NCBI GenBank assembly: GCA_014058405.1
Contig: CP047423.1
Span: 1,054,001 to 1,118,000 of the forward strand
Source: Candidatus Nitrospira kreftii
Lineage (GTDB): Bacteria; Nitrospirota; Nitrospiria; Nitrospirales; Nitrospiraceae
Length of the DNA stretch: 64,000 bases
Reading direction: 5' to 3'
This document shows positions 31,378 to 39,487 of this stretch, in pieces. Below the pieces are notes generated by a model. The model was not told the origin of the DNA, did not search any database, and saw only the letters and a list, made by a program, of their open reading frames with translations. Position 1 is the stretch's first letter, and every line of letters starts with the position of its first letter. The position numbers and the translations under genes are program-made.

Positions 31378-34017
31378 ATGACTAAAATTCGCCGTGTATT
31401 CGTGAGCCATACGTCCGAATTTGCTAAACACCCAGAGAAGAAGTCTTTCGTTGATGCCGCAGTTGCGGCGGTGAACCGGGCAGGGTGTGTGCCGTATGAC
31501 ATGGAGTATTTCACGGCACGAGATGAAAAACCGGCTCAATATTGCATGGACCAGGTCCGTGAGTGCGACGTGTATGTCGGGATCATTGGATTTCGCTATG
31601 GATCGCCAGTGCGAGATCGGCCAGAGGTTTCGTATACCGAACTGGAATTTGAGGCTGCCTCTCAGGCCCCTCTGAAGAAACGGATGATCTTTCTCCTGAA
31701 TCCGTCCGTCACAGGAGTGCCATTGGAAGCCTTCACCGATTTAGAGTATGGCGTTCGCCAGAAGGCCTTTCGCACGCGATTGAACAATGCAGGTGTGACA
31801 TGCAAGCCATTTAGCGATTTCCATGAACTCGAAAAATTGATCTACCAGGCGCTGGTAGAAGAAATCTCCATTGCTCCGGAGACCACCGAAAAAACTGAGC
31901 GGATTACATGGCCGGACGGCAAGTCGCCCTATCGTGGGCTGCTCTGGTTTAACCAGGAGTATGCACCGTTGTTCTTCGGACGTGATCAGGAAGTAGCCGA
32001 GCTGATTGCCAAGATGAGCGAGCCGGAAGGGCGTGCATTGCTCGTCGTCGGGGCGTCCGGGTCGGGAAAATCGTCCGTGGTTTCGGCTGGTGTCTGGAAG
32101 GCCGTCATAAAAGAAGGACGCCTGCCGGTAAGTGCGCAATGGCTATGGCAGCGCATCCAGCCCAGCGATGGCGACACACCCTGGGATGCGCTGGCCCGGG
32201 GACTGAAAGAAACGTTCCAGCTCCCAGCCCGACCACGATTGACAGGCACAGGCTCGGCGCTGCGAGACGTGCTCTCTCAGCATCTCACCCAGGGCCAGGA
32301 ATGGATCCTGTTCGTCGATCAATTCGAGGAGTTGTTCACGAGCGGCTTCACAGAGCCGGACATTCAGGCGTTTCTTGAGCAACTGATCGGCACGGCCCAA
32401 GACGCAACCAACCGAGTCAGGGTTGTGGCCACCATCCGCAGCGAATTCCTTGGAAAGCTAGAAGCCTATAAATCCACGCTGAACCTCCTCAATAGCCCCT
32501 ACCGGTATCACCTGGGACCTGTGTCGCCACGGATATTGCAGGATATGATCGAGAAGCCGGCTGAGGCGACTGGATACACGTTTGAGCCGGGACTCGTCGA
32601 ACGGATCTTGCAGGACACCGGGCAAGAGCCAGGGAACCTGGCGCTCGTCGAGTATGCCCTCAAGCAGCTCTTTGAGCGGCCAAAGGGCCGGATGTTTACG
32701 ACGGAGGCGTACACAACCATTGGTGGGGTGGTGGGAGCCATCGCGACGAAGGCCAATGAGGTCTTGTCTGGTTTGGAGGATGAGGTGCGCGGATCGTTCG
32801 ACCTCGTCTTTGCCGAACTCATGCATCTCGAACGGGAACGCCCGCCGACGCGACGCCGCGCGGCCGTTTCGATGTTCAGTTCAAATCAGGCCGCCAAGAA
32901 GCTCATCGATGCATTGGCAGGACAAGAGTGCCGCGTCTTGGTCACGAGCGGGACCGGACAAGAGGGTATCGTGGAAGTCGCTCATGAGCAGCTGTTTAGC
33001 GCCTGGCCGAAACTCAAGGGCTGGATTGACAAGAGCGGGGAAGCCTTGCGCGATATCGATCATGCGGAGGAAGAAGCCAGGCGGTGGCAGAAAGAGGGCG
33101 ACAATCCACAGGAGTTGTGGCTTGGCTCCCGCGCGAAGAAGGTGTTCACGGCGATTGAGCAATTCGGCAAGAGGCTCTCCCCGGAGTTGAGGCGGTTCTT
33201 GAGACCACAAGAGGTATTGATTGCACAATTGAATGAACATGCGCTCACGCATCAGGAGCGTCTGTTGATCGGCCAGAAACTCGCCGAGTTTGGCGACCAG
33301 CGGCCTGGCGTCGGTGTGAAGGATGGCCTGCCCGACATCGCCTGGATCGAGATTCCCGGAGGAAAGGTGAAGTTGGAAGAGGTCGATCCTGTGTTCACGG
33401 TAAAGCCCTTCCAGATGGCCAAATACCCAGTGACGAACGCCCAGTTCGATGCGTTTCTTATGGCAGAGGATGGCTATGGAAACGAGGCGTGGTGGAAGGA
33501 CATCGAACGCCAAGAAGCTGCTCAGCCGTCGTGGCGGGAAGTCAATTGTCCGCGCGAGACGGTCTCCTGGTATGACGCCATCGCCTTTTGCCGGTGGCTC
33601 AGTGGCAAGACCGGAACCAACATTCGTCTTCCCACCGAATGGGAATGGCAACTAGCTGCGACAGGAGGAAATCTACAACGTGAGTATCCATGGGAAGGAG
33701 GGTGGGATAGTTCTCGGTGCAATGGCTATGAAAGCCGGTTGAACCGTACGACAGCTGTTGGGATATATCCAGCTGCATCCACAGAACAGGGAGTTCACGA
33801 TATGGCTGGGAATGTGTGGGAATGGTGTCTGAACGAGCACGACAATCCCGAACGACCGGAGGCCATGCACATCAACAACAGAGGCGGCCGGCGCGTGATC
33901 CGTGGTGGCTCCTGGAACAACAGACCGGTGAACCTGCGTGCATCTTCCCGGAGCAGGAACTCCACCGTCACCCGGAACTACGCCCTGGGCTTCCGTCTCG
34001 TTCAGGACATTCCCTAA
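31378..34017 (+). CDS. DUF4062-STAND NTPase-FGE/C-type-lectin multidomain protein, probable defence protein
   Basis: An 879-residue protein with three parts. (1) Residues 1-~95 are a DUF4062 domain (RRVFVSHTSEFAKHPEKKSF...FTARDEKPAQYCMDQVRECDVYVGIIGFRYG), a TIR-like Rossmann module common in prokaryotic immunity proteins. (2) From about 182 (SPYRGLLWFNQEYAPLFFGRD) comes a STAND NTPase of the nSTAND1 type, with Walker A GASGSGKSSV (about 223) and Walker B ILFVDQFEELF (about 310), followed by a helical arm. (3) Residues ~654-878 are a formylglycine-generating-enzyme-type C-lectin fold (WIEIPGGKV, RLPTEWEWQLAATGG, DMAGNVWEWC, VIRGGSW, GFRLV). The paired catalytic Cys of true FGE enzymes are missing, so this part probably binds a ligand rather than acting as an enzyme. 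The architecture - effector, switch, sensor - suggests an Avs-like defence protein; that role is inference. Confidence 0.85.
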   Translation: MTKIRRVFVSHTSEFAKHPEKKSFVDAAVAAVNRAGCVPYDMEYFTARDEKPAQYCMDQVRECDVYVGIIGFRYGSPVRDRPEVSYTELEFEAASQAPLKKRMIFLLNPSVTGVPLEAFTDLEYGVRQKAFRTRLNNAGVTCKPFSDFHELEKLIYQALVEEISIAPETTEKTERITWPDGKSPYRGLLWFNQEYAPLFFGRDQEVAELIAKMSEPEGRALLVVGASGSGKSSVVSAGVWKAVIKEGRLPVSAQWLWQRIQPSDGDTPWDALARGLKETFQLPARPRLTGTGSALRDVLSQHLTQGQEWILFVDQFEELFTSGFTEPDIQAFLEQLIGTAQDATNRVRVVATIRSEFLGKLEAYKSTLNLLNSPYRYHLGPVSPRILQDMIEKPAEATGYTFEPGLVERILQDTGQEPGNLALVEYALKQLFERPKGRMFTTEAYTTIGGVVGAIATKANEVLSGLEDEVRGSFDLVFAELMHLERERPPTRRRAAVSMFSSNQAAKKLIDALAGQECRVLVTSGTGQEGIVEVAHEQLFSAWPKLKGWIDKSGEALRDIDHAEEEARRWQKEGDNPQELWLGSRAKKVFTAIEQFGKRLSPELRRFLRPQEVLIAQLNEHALTHQERLLIGQKLAEFGDQRPGVGVKDGLPDIAWIEIPGGKVKLEEVDPVFTVKPFQMAKYPVTNAQFDAFLMAEDGYGNEAWWKDIERQEAAQPSWREVNCPRETVSWYDAIAFCRWLSGKTGTNIRLPTEWEWQLAATGGNLQREYPWEGGWDSSRCNGYESRLNRTTAVGIYPAASTEQGVHDMAGNVWEWCLNEHDNPERPEAMHINNRGGRRVIRGGSWNNRPVNLRASSRSRNSTVTRNYALGFRLVQDIP

Positions 34018-34028
34018 CCCTTTACGCT

Positions 34029-34532
34029 TTATTCTTTTACCCTTTGCATCCGAGTCCGAGAGCGAATGGAGCCTTCAAATAAGTTGAGGAGTTGGGTCAT
34101 GCCTGCGACGGTTCCCCAGGCCGTACAATCCTGCCACGAGTTGTTGCTCTGGCTCATCCCGCAGCTTGATAAGTTCCCACGATCGCGGCGCATCACGGCT
34201 GCAAGGCGAGCCGTGATGCGAAGCGCCTCGTCGACTGCGGTCAGCTCTTCGTGGCTCAAGGTGTCGATCCTCGAACGTAATCGTGATTTGTTCACTGATC
34301 GGATTTGGTCGCCCAACACCCGAGCGGGCTTACCGTTGAGAACCACCATCGCTTCGACGGGATACACCGAATCGACATGGCTGGTCAGCGGCAGCACCAC
34401 CACGCGAGTGCCGAAGGTGTGACACGAGTTATTTGACACGATCACCGCGGGTCTAGTTTTCTTGATTTCGGATCCGATCGTCTGATCCAACGCCACCTAG
34501 TAGACGTCCCCTCGACGAGGCAGCTGCCTCAC
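34029..34532 (-). pseudogene. MazF/PemK-like toxin gene with an early nonsense codon
   Basis: From GTG at 34532 the frame reads VRQLPRRGDVY, then TAG at 34497-34499, then VALDQTIGSEIKKTRPAVIVSNN. Family members have RGDVYWVALDPTIGSE here, so the TAG replaces a TGG (Trp) codon. The rest (VVVLPLTS, AMVVLNGKPARVLGDQIRSVNKSRL) is a normal MazF/PemK core, a ribosome-independent mRNA interferase fold. A GTG directly after the stop might allow a protein without the first strand. The 3' end runs about 40 residues beyond the usual length as well. Together with the frameshifted antitoxin gene upstream, the module looks dead. Confidence 0.8.
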
Positions 34533-34561
34533 TTAGACCATCCTTCGCCTTCCGTGTTCTT

Positions 34562-34757
34562 TCAGTCGTCCTCCGGTACGTTCCGCCAGCGCTCTTTCCG
34601 AGCGGCCCGATAGGCGGCATCAAGGGTCTTGGTGTCCGGATGAAGTTTCGCCCGCACGGCGGAGGAGATGAAATGTACTGATCTTCCTAGGCGGTACTTC
34701 CTGCTTGAGTCTCGCGCAAATATCCTCATCCATTGTGATGTTCAATCTGACTGCCAT
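34562..34757 (-). pseudogene. MazE/RHH-type antitoxin gene with a frameshift
   Basis: ATG at 34757 with GGGAGG upstream opens MAVRLNITMDEDICARLKQE-VPPRKISTF, typical of the ribbon-helix-helix antitoxins that precede MazF/PemK genes. An extra base in the run of three T (plus-strand AAA at 34671-34673) then shifts the frame, leading to a stop at 34620 after 45 residues. Removing it restores ISSAVRAKLHPDTKTLDAAY and RAARKERWRNVPEDD up to TGA at 34562-34564, the usual antitoxin tail. The toxin remnant starts 29 bases downstream. Confidence 0.75.
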
Positions 34758-35035
34758 GCCGCCTCCCTGATTTGGGAATACGCGAATGCTGGATCGTATA
34801 TAGCACCAGTCGCCCTGGCAAGACGGTGGTCATCTGGATATCTCTGGTTGAGGCTATACAGCTTCATGATTTCAGATGAGCGGTTGATTGGCAGAGATTG
34901 TCCGGTGAGGCAGTGTTGATGGTTCAGAACTCTGCGCTGGCAAATCGCTGTCGATCATGATATGCGATGCACGCCAGCATGCCCACGCTGTCACTAACTG
35001 TAAATGATCCAACGCTGGGGAAGGAGGGACTCTGC

Positions 35036-35875
35036 ATGGCGCTCTATGCCTTTGATGGTACATGGAATGAAGATGAAGCCGATGAAGCGAAAGAAACCAA
35101 CGTGCTGAAATTCTGCAAGTGCCTCCCGCTTGATATGAATGTGTTCTACTTGGAAGGCGTCGGGACGCGGCTGGGATTTATCGGAAAGCTTCTCGGTGGG
35201 ATGGCGGGCGTGGGAGGGCCGTTTCGGATCGCCAGGGGACTGGAGCAGATGCGTCAGTACTTCGCAGAAGGGGATCGGACGGTCGACATTATTGGGTTTA
35301 GTCGAGGGGCGGCGCTGGCGTTGCATTTCGCCAATCAAGTGTTGGAGGAGCAGCCCGGTGCAGAGGTTCGCTTTCTTGGCCTGTGGGATACGGTGGCCTG
35401 CTTTGGCCTTCCCGGGAATGACTTAAACATTGGCTGGCATCTCACGCTGCCTGACAACGTCAAGCATTGTTACCATGCGATGGCGCTCGATGAGCGGCGC
35501 GGGAATTTTTGTCTGACCCGGATTGAGCCAGGGAAGGGTGGAACGATTGGCGATCGCCTGCAAGAGGTGTGGTTCCGTGGTGTCCATTCCGATGTAGGGG
35601 GTGGACAATGTCCTGGTCTGTCTAACATTGCTCTCTGTTGGATGCTTCGGCGGGCCAAGGAGGCGGGGCTTCCGGTGGACGAGGAGAAACTCCGCAACTA
35701 TGAGGCCTTGTGTGATCCGAACGCCAAAATTTCCAAGAGCTTTGATCCGATCAAAGACCCGAAACGCACGATCAATCCAGGAGATTGGGTGCACCACACG
35801 GTAGAAGCTCGGGCACATTCCGGAGGGAGAGTCCATAATGACCCTCCGGCTGGGGTGCGAATCGTTCACGGATAG
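35036..35875 (+). CDS. DUF2235 family alpha/beta hydrolase
   Basis: A 279-residue hydrolase of the DUF2235 family (T6SS phospholipase effector Tle1-like). The start has the Asp-rich motif YAFDGTWNEDE, and the nucleophile elbow is GFSRGA (Gly-x-Ser-x-Gly); further landmarks are LGLWDTVACFG, FRGVHSDVGGG and a final His. Members act as lipases or, outside secretion systems, as uncharacterised hydrolases. There are no secretion genes nearby and no signal peptide. ATG at 35036 is set by AAGGAGGG; the frame to 34967 is open but unlikely. It is followed by a ybjQ-like gene 28 bases on. Confidence 0.8.
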   Translation: MALYAFDGTWNEDEADEAKETNVLKFCKCLPLDMNVFYLEGVGTRLGFIGKLLGGMAGVGGPFRIARGLEQMRQYFAEGDRTVDIIGFSRGAALALHFANQVLEEQPGAEVRFLGLWDTVACFGLPGNDLNIGWHLTLPDNVKHCYHAMALDERRGNFCLTRIEPGKGGTIGDRLQEVWFRGVHSDVGGGQCPGLSNIALCWMLRRAKEAGLPVDEEKLRNYEALCDPNAKISKSFDPIKDPKRTINPGDWVHHTVEARAHSGGRVHNDPPAGVRIVHG

Positions 35876-35903
35876 AGTGTAAGCCGAACAACCAGGAGGA
35901 CGC

Positions 35904-36224
35904 ATGATTCTGTCGACGACCAACAGCATTGAAGGTAAGAACGTCACGAAGTATCTCGGCTTGGTGTCCGGGGATGCGATCCTCGGCGCGAATATCTTTC
36001 GTGATTTTTTTGCGTCGGTCAGGGACATCGTCGGCGGACGATCAGCAGGGTATGAAAAGGAACTCCGGAAGGCTAAGGATATCGCCCTCGGAGAAATGCG
36101 GGAGCAGGCCAAGAACTTGGGTGCCAACGCGATCGTCGGTATCGATATCGATTATGAAACGATCGGCGCCAACAGCAGCATGTTGATGGTGAGCGCCAAT
36201 GGCACCGCTGTGATAGTCGAATAA
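35904..36224 (+). CDS. YbjQ-like UPF0145 family protein
   Basis: A 106-residue protein of the YbjQ/UPF0145 (DUF74) family. It shows the conserved opening [20 protein letters not shown] and the ending [17 protein letters not shown]. These proteins form pentameric beta-alpha rings; their function is not known. GGAGGACGC precedes the ATG. Probably co-transcribed with the DUF2235 gene before it and the hypothetical gene 8 bases after it. Confidence 0.9.
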   Translation: MILSTTNSIEGKNVTKYLGLVSGDAILGANIFRDFFASVRDIVGGRSAGYEKELRKAKDIALGEMREQAKNLGANAIVGIDIDYETIGANSSMLMVSANGTAVIVE

Positions 36225-36232
36225 CCGGACTG

Positions 36233-36808
36233 ATGACACAGCTCACGAAAGCCGAGTATCTCGGACTGGGCCGTCGCATTATGCCGCTGCTCGGTTCGGC
36301 GCTGTGCGGACCCTCGGCTGACGCGCTCCGTGAACTGGCCCGAGCCTATGATCCATCTGCGGACGATTCTCGCATCGGCGCCGAAGTGTTTCTCTTCCAT
36401 AAATATCTTCTGATGCAGGCCTGTGTGGGCGTGTTCCCCGAGGCGCATGTTGACCACATTGTCGGCGGGCTCTTCGCTGCGCTCAGCGAACGGGCCAGTG
36501 GACTGGAGCTTGGCCCAGACCGGCAGCAGGCGATGGATGAGATGTGGCGATTGCGGGCCGGGCAATTCGACGAGCCTTTTTCGCAAGATCGCGTGCAGCT
36601 GCTCGATGAAGCATCAGGGCCGATTCATTGGAAGCAGACGATCAGCCGGTTTTGCCGGAACGTGCATGACACAGTCGATCCACCAGATATCTGGGCCGGG
36701 ACCAACGGCCCGTCCCATCTCGCGAGCCAATCCGTCACAGCAGCGCTTGATCAGATGGTTTCGGCTTTAGAAGAGATGAATCGGCTGCAGTTTGGCGAGA
36801 CCGTATAG
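36233..36808 (+). CDS. Hypothetical protein
   Basis: A 191-residue soluble, mostly helical protein that I do not recognise. It contains short helical segments such as AEYLGLGRRIMPLLGSALCG, VFLFHKYLLMQACVGVF and ISRFCRNVHDTVDPPD. No metal motif, signal peptide or membrane helix is visible. It follows ybjQ by 8 bases and is likely the last gene of that unit, since the next gene converges on it. Confidence 0.6.
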   Translation: MTQLTKAEYLGLGRRIMPLLGSALCGPSADALRELARAYDPSADDSRIGAEVFLFHKYLLMQACVGVFPEAHVDHIVGGLFAALSERASGLELGPDRQQAMDEMWRLRAGQFDEPFSQDRVQLLDEASGPIHWKQTISRFCRNVHDTVDPPDIWAGTNGPSHLASQSVTAALDQMVSALEEMNRLQFGETV

Positions 36809-36814
36809 GCTGGA

Positions 36815-37153
36815 CTAGCGCACCATCATCTTCACCAACCCGATACATCCCATGTACAGGACCAGCGATCCGGCCATCGCCGGCCAGAAGCCAAGGCGGG
36901 GAATGCCGATGATCATGGTGACGACGTAGACGGTCCAGGGCGGGACGAACCACAGCAAGTTCTTGGCATAATCGACGGTGGTTGGTCCGCCGCCGCCGGC
37001 ATACAGCAGAATAAAGGTGACGCCGGTGATGGCGGGAAAGGTGCTGACCATGGCGGCGAGAAACGACTTGCCCTGCGAGCCAAGATAGGTGGAGAAGCTG
37101 ACGATCGAGCCACCCAGCAAAAAGTAGAGCGCATATTTCGCGAAGTCATTCAC
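36815..37153 (-). CDS. DUF3147-like small membrane protein
   Basis: A 112-residue protein with about four hydrophobic helices: YALYFLLGGSIVSFSTYLG, FLAAMVSTFPAITGVTFILLY, NLLWFVPPWTVYVVTMIIG and MAGSLVLYMGCIGLV. Layout and motifs (GGS..S..TYLGS.G, FPA, PPW) match the DUF3147 family. GTG at 37153 is set by AGGAGGACAC. It is the last gene of an operon TolC - CPBP protein - DUF3147, with 16 bases between it and the CPBP gene. Function unknown. Confidence 0.7.
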   Translation of the reverse strand: MNDFAKYALYFLLGGSIVSFSTYLGSQGKSFLAAMVSTFPAITGVTFILLYAGGGGPTTVDYAKNLLWFVPPWTVYVVTMIIGIPRLGFWPAMAGSLVLYMGCIGLVKMMVR

Positions 37154-37169
37154 GATGTGTCCTCCTGTG

Positions 37170-37877
37170 TCACCCGATCGCACTTTTCACGGCACCGTAC
37201 ATCACCATGACTTCAATCGCATGTGCAACGATGGTGATGTAGAGGTTGCGCGTCCTCAGCCAGATGCTTCCCCAGATGAGCCCGTCCCAGAGGGCGATCC
37301 AATGGAGGTGTTGAAACGTATTCACCAAGAAAGGATCGAATGTAAAGGTTACTGCACTGACTGCAAGAGCCACGGGTGTTAAGCGCCTGCTTGACTCAAC
37401 CCCTCGCCAGTGCGACTCCAGTTCTGCCAGACGCCCCAAGAGAAAGCCTCGGAAGTTCAGCTCGACGAACAGCGCGATGCCGCAGATCACCCACGGCATC
37501 ATGAGGAGGATGGGAAGCCGACCGTGAGGCGTGTGCTTCAAGAACGTGATGTCATAGCCGAAAGCAGGATAGACGGCGAGAATGATCCACGTGTTCAGCG
37601 ACCCCAGCAAGAGCCCCGTCATGACTCCCCAACGGAATCCGTCCCAAATCTTTTTCCTTCCCAGACCGAGCTGAGCCTGAGCATGCGACACACGCGTGGC
37701 CCAGAGGCCGAACCCCATGTAGGCCAGGAGTTGTGGAGCCAATTGGATGAGGAGCTGTTCCCGGAGAGGAATGGGAAGCACGTAGTAGCCGAACGTGGCT
37801 CCGATGGGAAGCAGTACCAGTGCTGCCCCCACATGGGGGACGTGATTTGGAGCCAGCTGGTCCGGCTCTGACGCCAT
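37170..37877 (-). CDS. CPBP family intramembrane metalloprotease-like protein
   Basis: A 235-residue membrane protein of about six helices with the CPBP (CAAX protease / bacteriocin-processing) layout. The first motif reads ELNFRGFLLGRL, in place of the usual EExxxRG, so one of the two Glu is missing. The second region FDPFLVNTFQHLHWIALWDGLIWG supplies a His, and the third (NLYITIVAHAIEVMV) another. It could be an intact protease with a variant site or an inactive member. ATG at 37877 lies 7 bases after the stop of the TolC-family gene upstream, so the two are co-transcribed. Confidence 0.75.
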   Translation of the reverse strand: MASEPDQLAPNHVPHVGAALVLLPIGATFGYYVLPIPLREQLLIQLAPQLLAYMGFGLWATRVSHAQAQLGLGRKKIWDGFRWGVMTGLLLGSLNTWIILAVYPAFGYDITFLKHTPHGRLPILLMMPWVICGIALFVELNFRGFLLGRLAELESHWRGVESSRRLTPVALAVSAVTFTFDPFLVNTFQHLHWIALWDGLIWGSIWLRTRNLYITIVAHAIEVMVMYGAVKSAIG

Positions 37878-37884
37878 TGGAGTG

Positions 37885-39444
37885 CTACGAGAGCTCGAGC
37901 TGATAACGGTCCAATGTCGTTGCTTTGTGGCGCGCGAGGTTCGACAAGGACTTGTTGTAATCGACGATCGCCCGTAGCTCATTGCCCTGAGCGGTGGCGA
38001 GATCACGCTGGAAATCGAGTACGAAACGCGTCGTGCTGAGCCCGACTTTTAATCGTTCCTGCTCGGCTTGCAACTGTTTCTCGGCCATGATGCGTGCCGA
38101 TCGGGTGGTTTCAATGCGCTTGAAGTCGGTTTGGACTCGGCGCACGGCTTCACGGACACCGACGATGATTTGCTGCCGGACGTTGGCGAGTGTGACCTCG
38201 GCGTTTTGGGACTCGAGTTTCCTCTTATTGTACGTGCTGATGGCGGAACGATTGCCGAGTGGATAGCTGAAGACCAGCCCGGCGCCATAGTTATAGAAGT
38301 CACCGCTGAAATTTCTGGTGAAGGAGTCGCCGTAGTCTGCGCCCAGCCCGGCGAGTCCCATGGTCCCTTGGAATGAGAGCGTCGGGAGCAATTGATTTCT
38401 GGCGAACCGCCTATTCAGCTCTCCAGATTCAATGTTTTTCTTTGCCTGAGCGACCTCCGGGCGCTGCTCGATCGCCGTATCAATGGCTTCTTGCAGACTG
38501 ATGGGCTCAAGGAACGTCATTGGCGAATCAGCCGGCGAAAGCCGTACGTCCTGGCGCAGCTCGTCTTCCCCTGGGTTTAAAAGGCGTCGCAGCTGATCCT
38601 CTTGATCGTGAATGGCCTTTTCAGCCACCAACACCTGTTCCACTCTCGACGCGACCGCGGCTTCGGCTTGGAGTACATCGACGATCGACATGATACCCGC
38701 TTTTGTCTTGGCTCGGTTTGTCGCAAGGAGTTCTTCCGCAGCCTTCATGGCGGCCTGTGCGACGTGCAGATTTTCATTCGCAAAAACTAGTTCCCAGTAC
38801 GTTTGTTCCACCGTGGCGACAACGGTCATGACGCGGTCCCGAAAGACATGCTGCTCGACCTCGGCATTATTTTGCGCGACCTTAATAAAGGTCTTGTTGA
38901 TTCCGATCCCCGCATTTCTTAGGAGTGGCTGAGTGAATGTAAAGGCCAGTCCGCCTGTCCAAGCCGGATTGAATAAAAATCCTCGCGCGAGATTTTGATT
39001 GATGCTGGTGCGGGACGGACTGTAGTTGATATCGAGATTACCGCCGGTCACGAGGTTTGTCGATGCATCGAAGGTCAGCGAGTGGAGGCGTTGGTCAAAG
39101 ACTCTTATCTGTTCAAGTATAAAGTCGGTGCCTCCGAACACAGGTCGATTAAGCGGATTCACGGTCCTGTTGTATTGACCGTTCACGCTCAGGGTTGGAT
39201 CGAACTTGGATTGTTCAATGATAATGTCGGCCAAGCGGCTTTCTTTCGTGTAACGGCTGATGGTGATGTCCAAGTTGTGCTGCAGCGCGCGAACCGCTGC
39301 ATCGGCCAAGGAGACGGTCTCCCGCCGTTCCGTGGGTATTGGTTGCGTCACGTCCAAGCTCCATCCAATTGATGGAGATGCGATGCCCCACAGGACGACG
39401 AGCATTGTCGCCAAACGCTGAGGGGGCGAGGATCTGACATTCAT
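37885..39444 (-). CDS. TolC-family outer membrane efflux protein
   Basis: A 519-residue outer-membrane channel protein. It has a signal peptide (LVVLWGIASPSIGWS), then two repeated long alpha-helical halves (VSLADAAVRALQHNLDI... and ISLQEAIDTAIEQRPEVAQAKKNIE) with a beta-barrel hairpin in each: the TolC/OEP fold. No inner-membrane pump or adaptor gene is nearby; it heads an operon with a CPBP protein and a DUF3147 protein instead, which is unusual. GGAGG sits before ATG 39444. The substrate is unknown. Confidence 0.9.
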   Translation of the reverse strand: MNVRSSPPQRLATMLVVLWGIASPSIGWSLDVTQPIPTERRETVSLADAAVRALQHNLDITISRYTKESRLADIIIEQSKFDPTLSVNGQYNRTVNPLNRPVFGGTDFILEQIRVFDQRLHSLTFDASTNLVTGGNLDINYSPSRTSINQNLARGFLFNPAWTGGLAFTFTQPLLRNAGIGINKTFIKVAQNNAEVEQHVFRDRVMTVVATVEQTYWELVFANENLHVAQAAMKAAEELLATNRAKTKAGIMSIVDVLQAEAAVASRVEQVLVAEKAIHDQEDQLRRLLNPGEDELRQDVRLSPADSPMTFLEPISLQEAIDTAIEQRPEVAQAKKNIESGELNRRFARNQLLPTLSFQGTMGLAGLGADYGDSFTRNFSGDFYNYGAGLVFSYPLGNRSAISTYNKRKLESQNAEVTLANVRQQIIVGVREAVRRVQTDFKRIETTRSARIMAEKQLQAEQERLKVGLSTTRFVLDFQRDLATAQGNELRAIVDYNKSLSNLARHKATTLDRYQLELS

Positions 39445-39487
39445 AGCGCCTCCGTGTGATCGACAGTCCAACCAAGATCATACTATA

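Noticed and set aside
34668-34919. 83-codon plus-strand frame near the MazEF remnant
   Set aside because: It lies antisense to the clear antitoxin remnant and shows no protein-like features.
31378-36808. Reverse transcriptase and template repeat of a diversity-generating retroelement
   Set aside because: No frame in the window shows a YxDD motif, and no second copy of the 33892-34017 stretch was found; only the variable-region-like end is supported.
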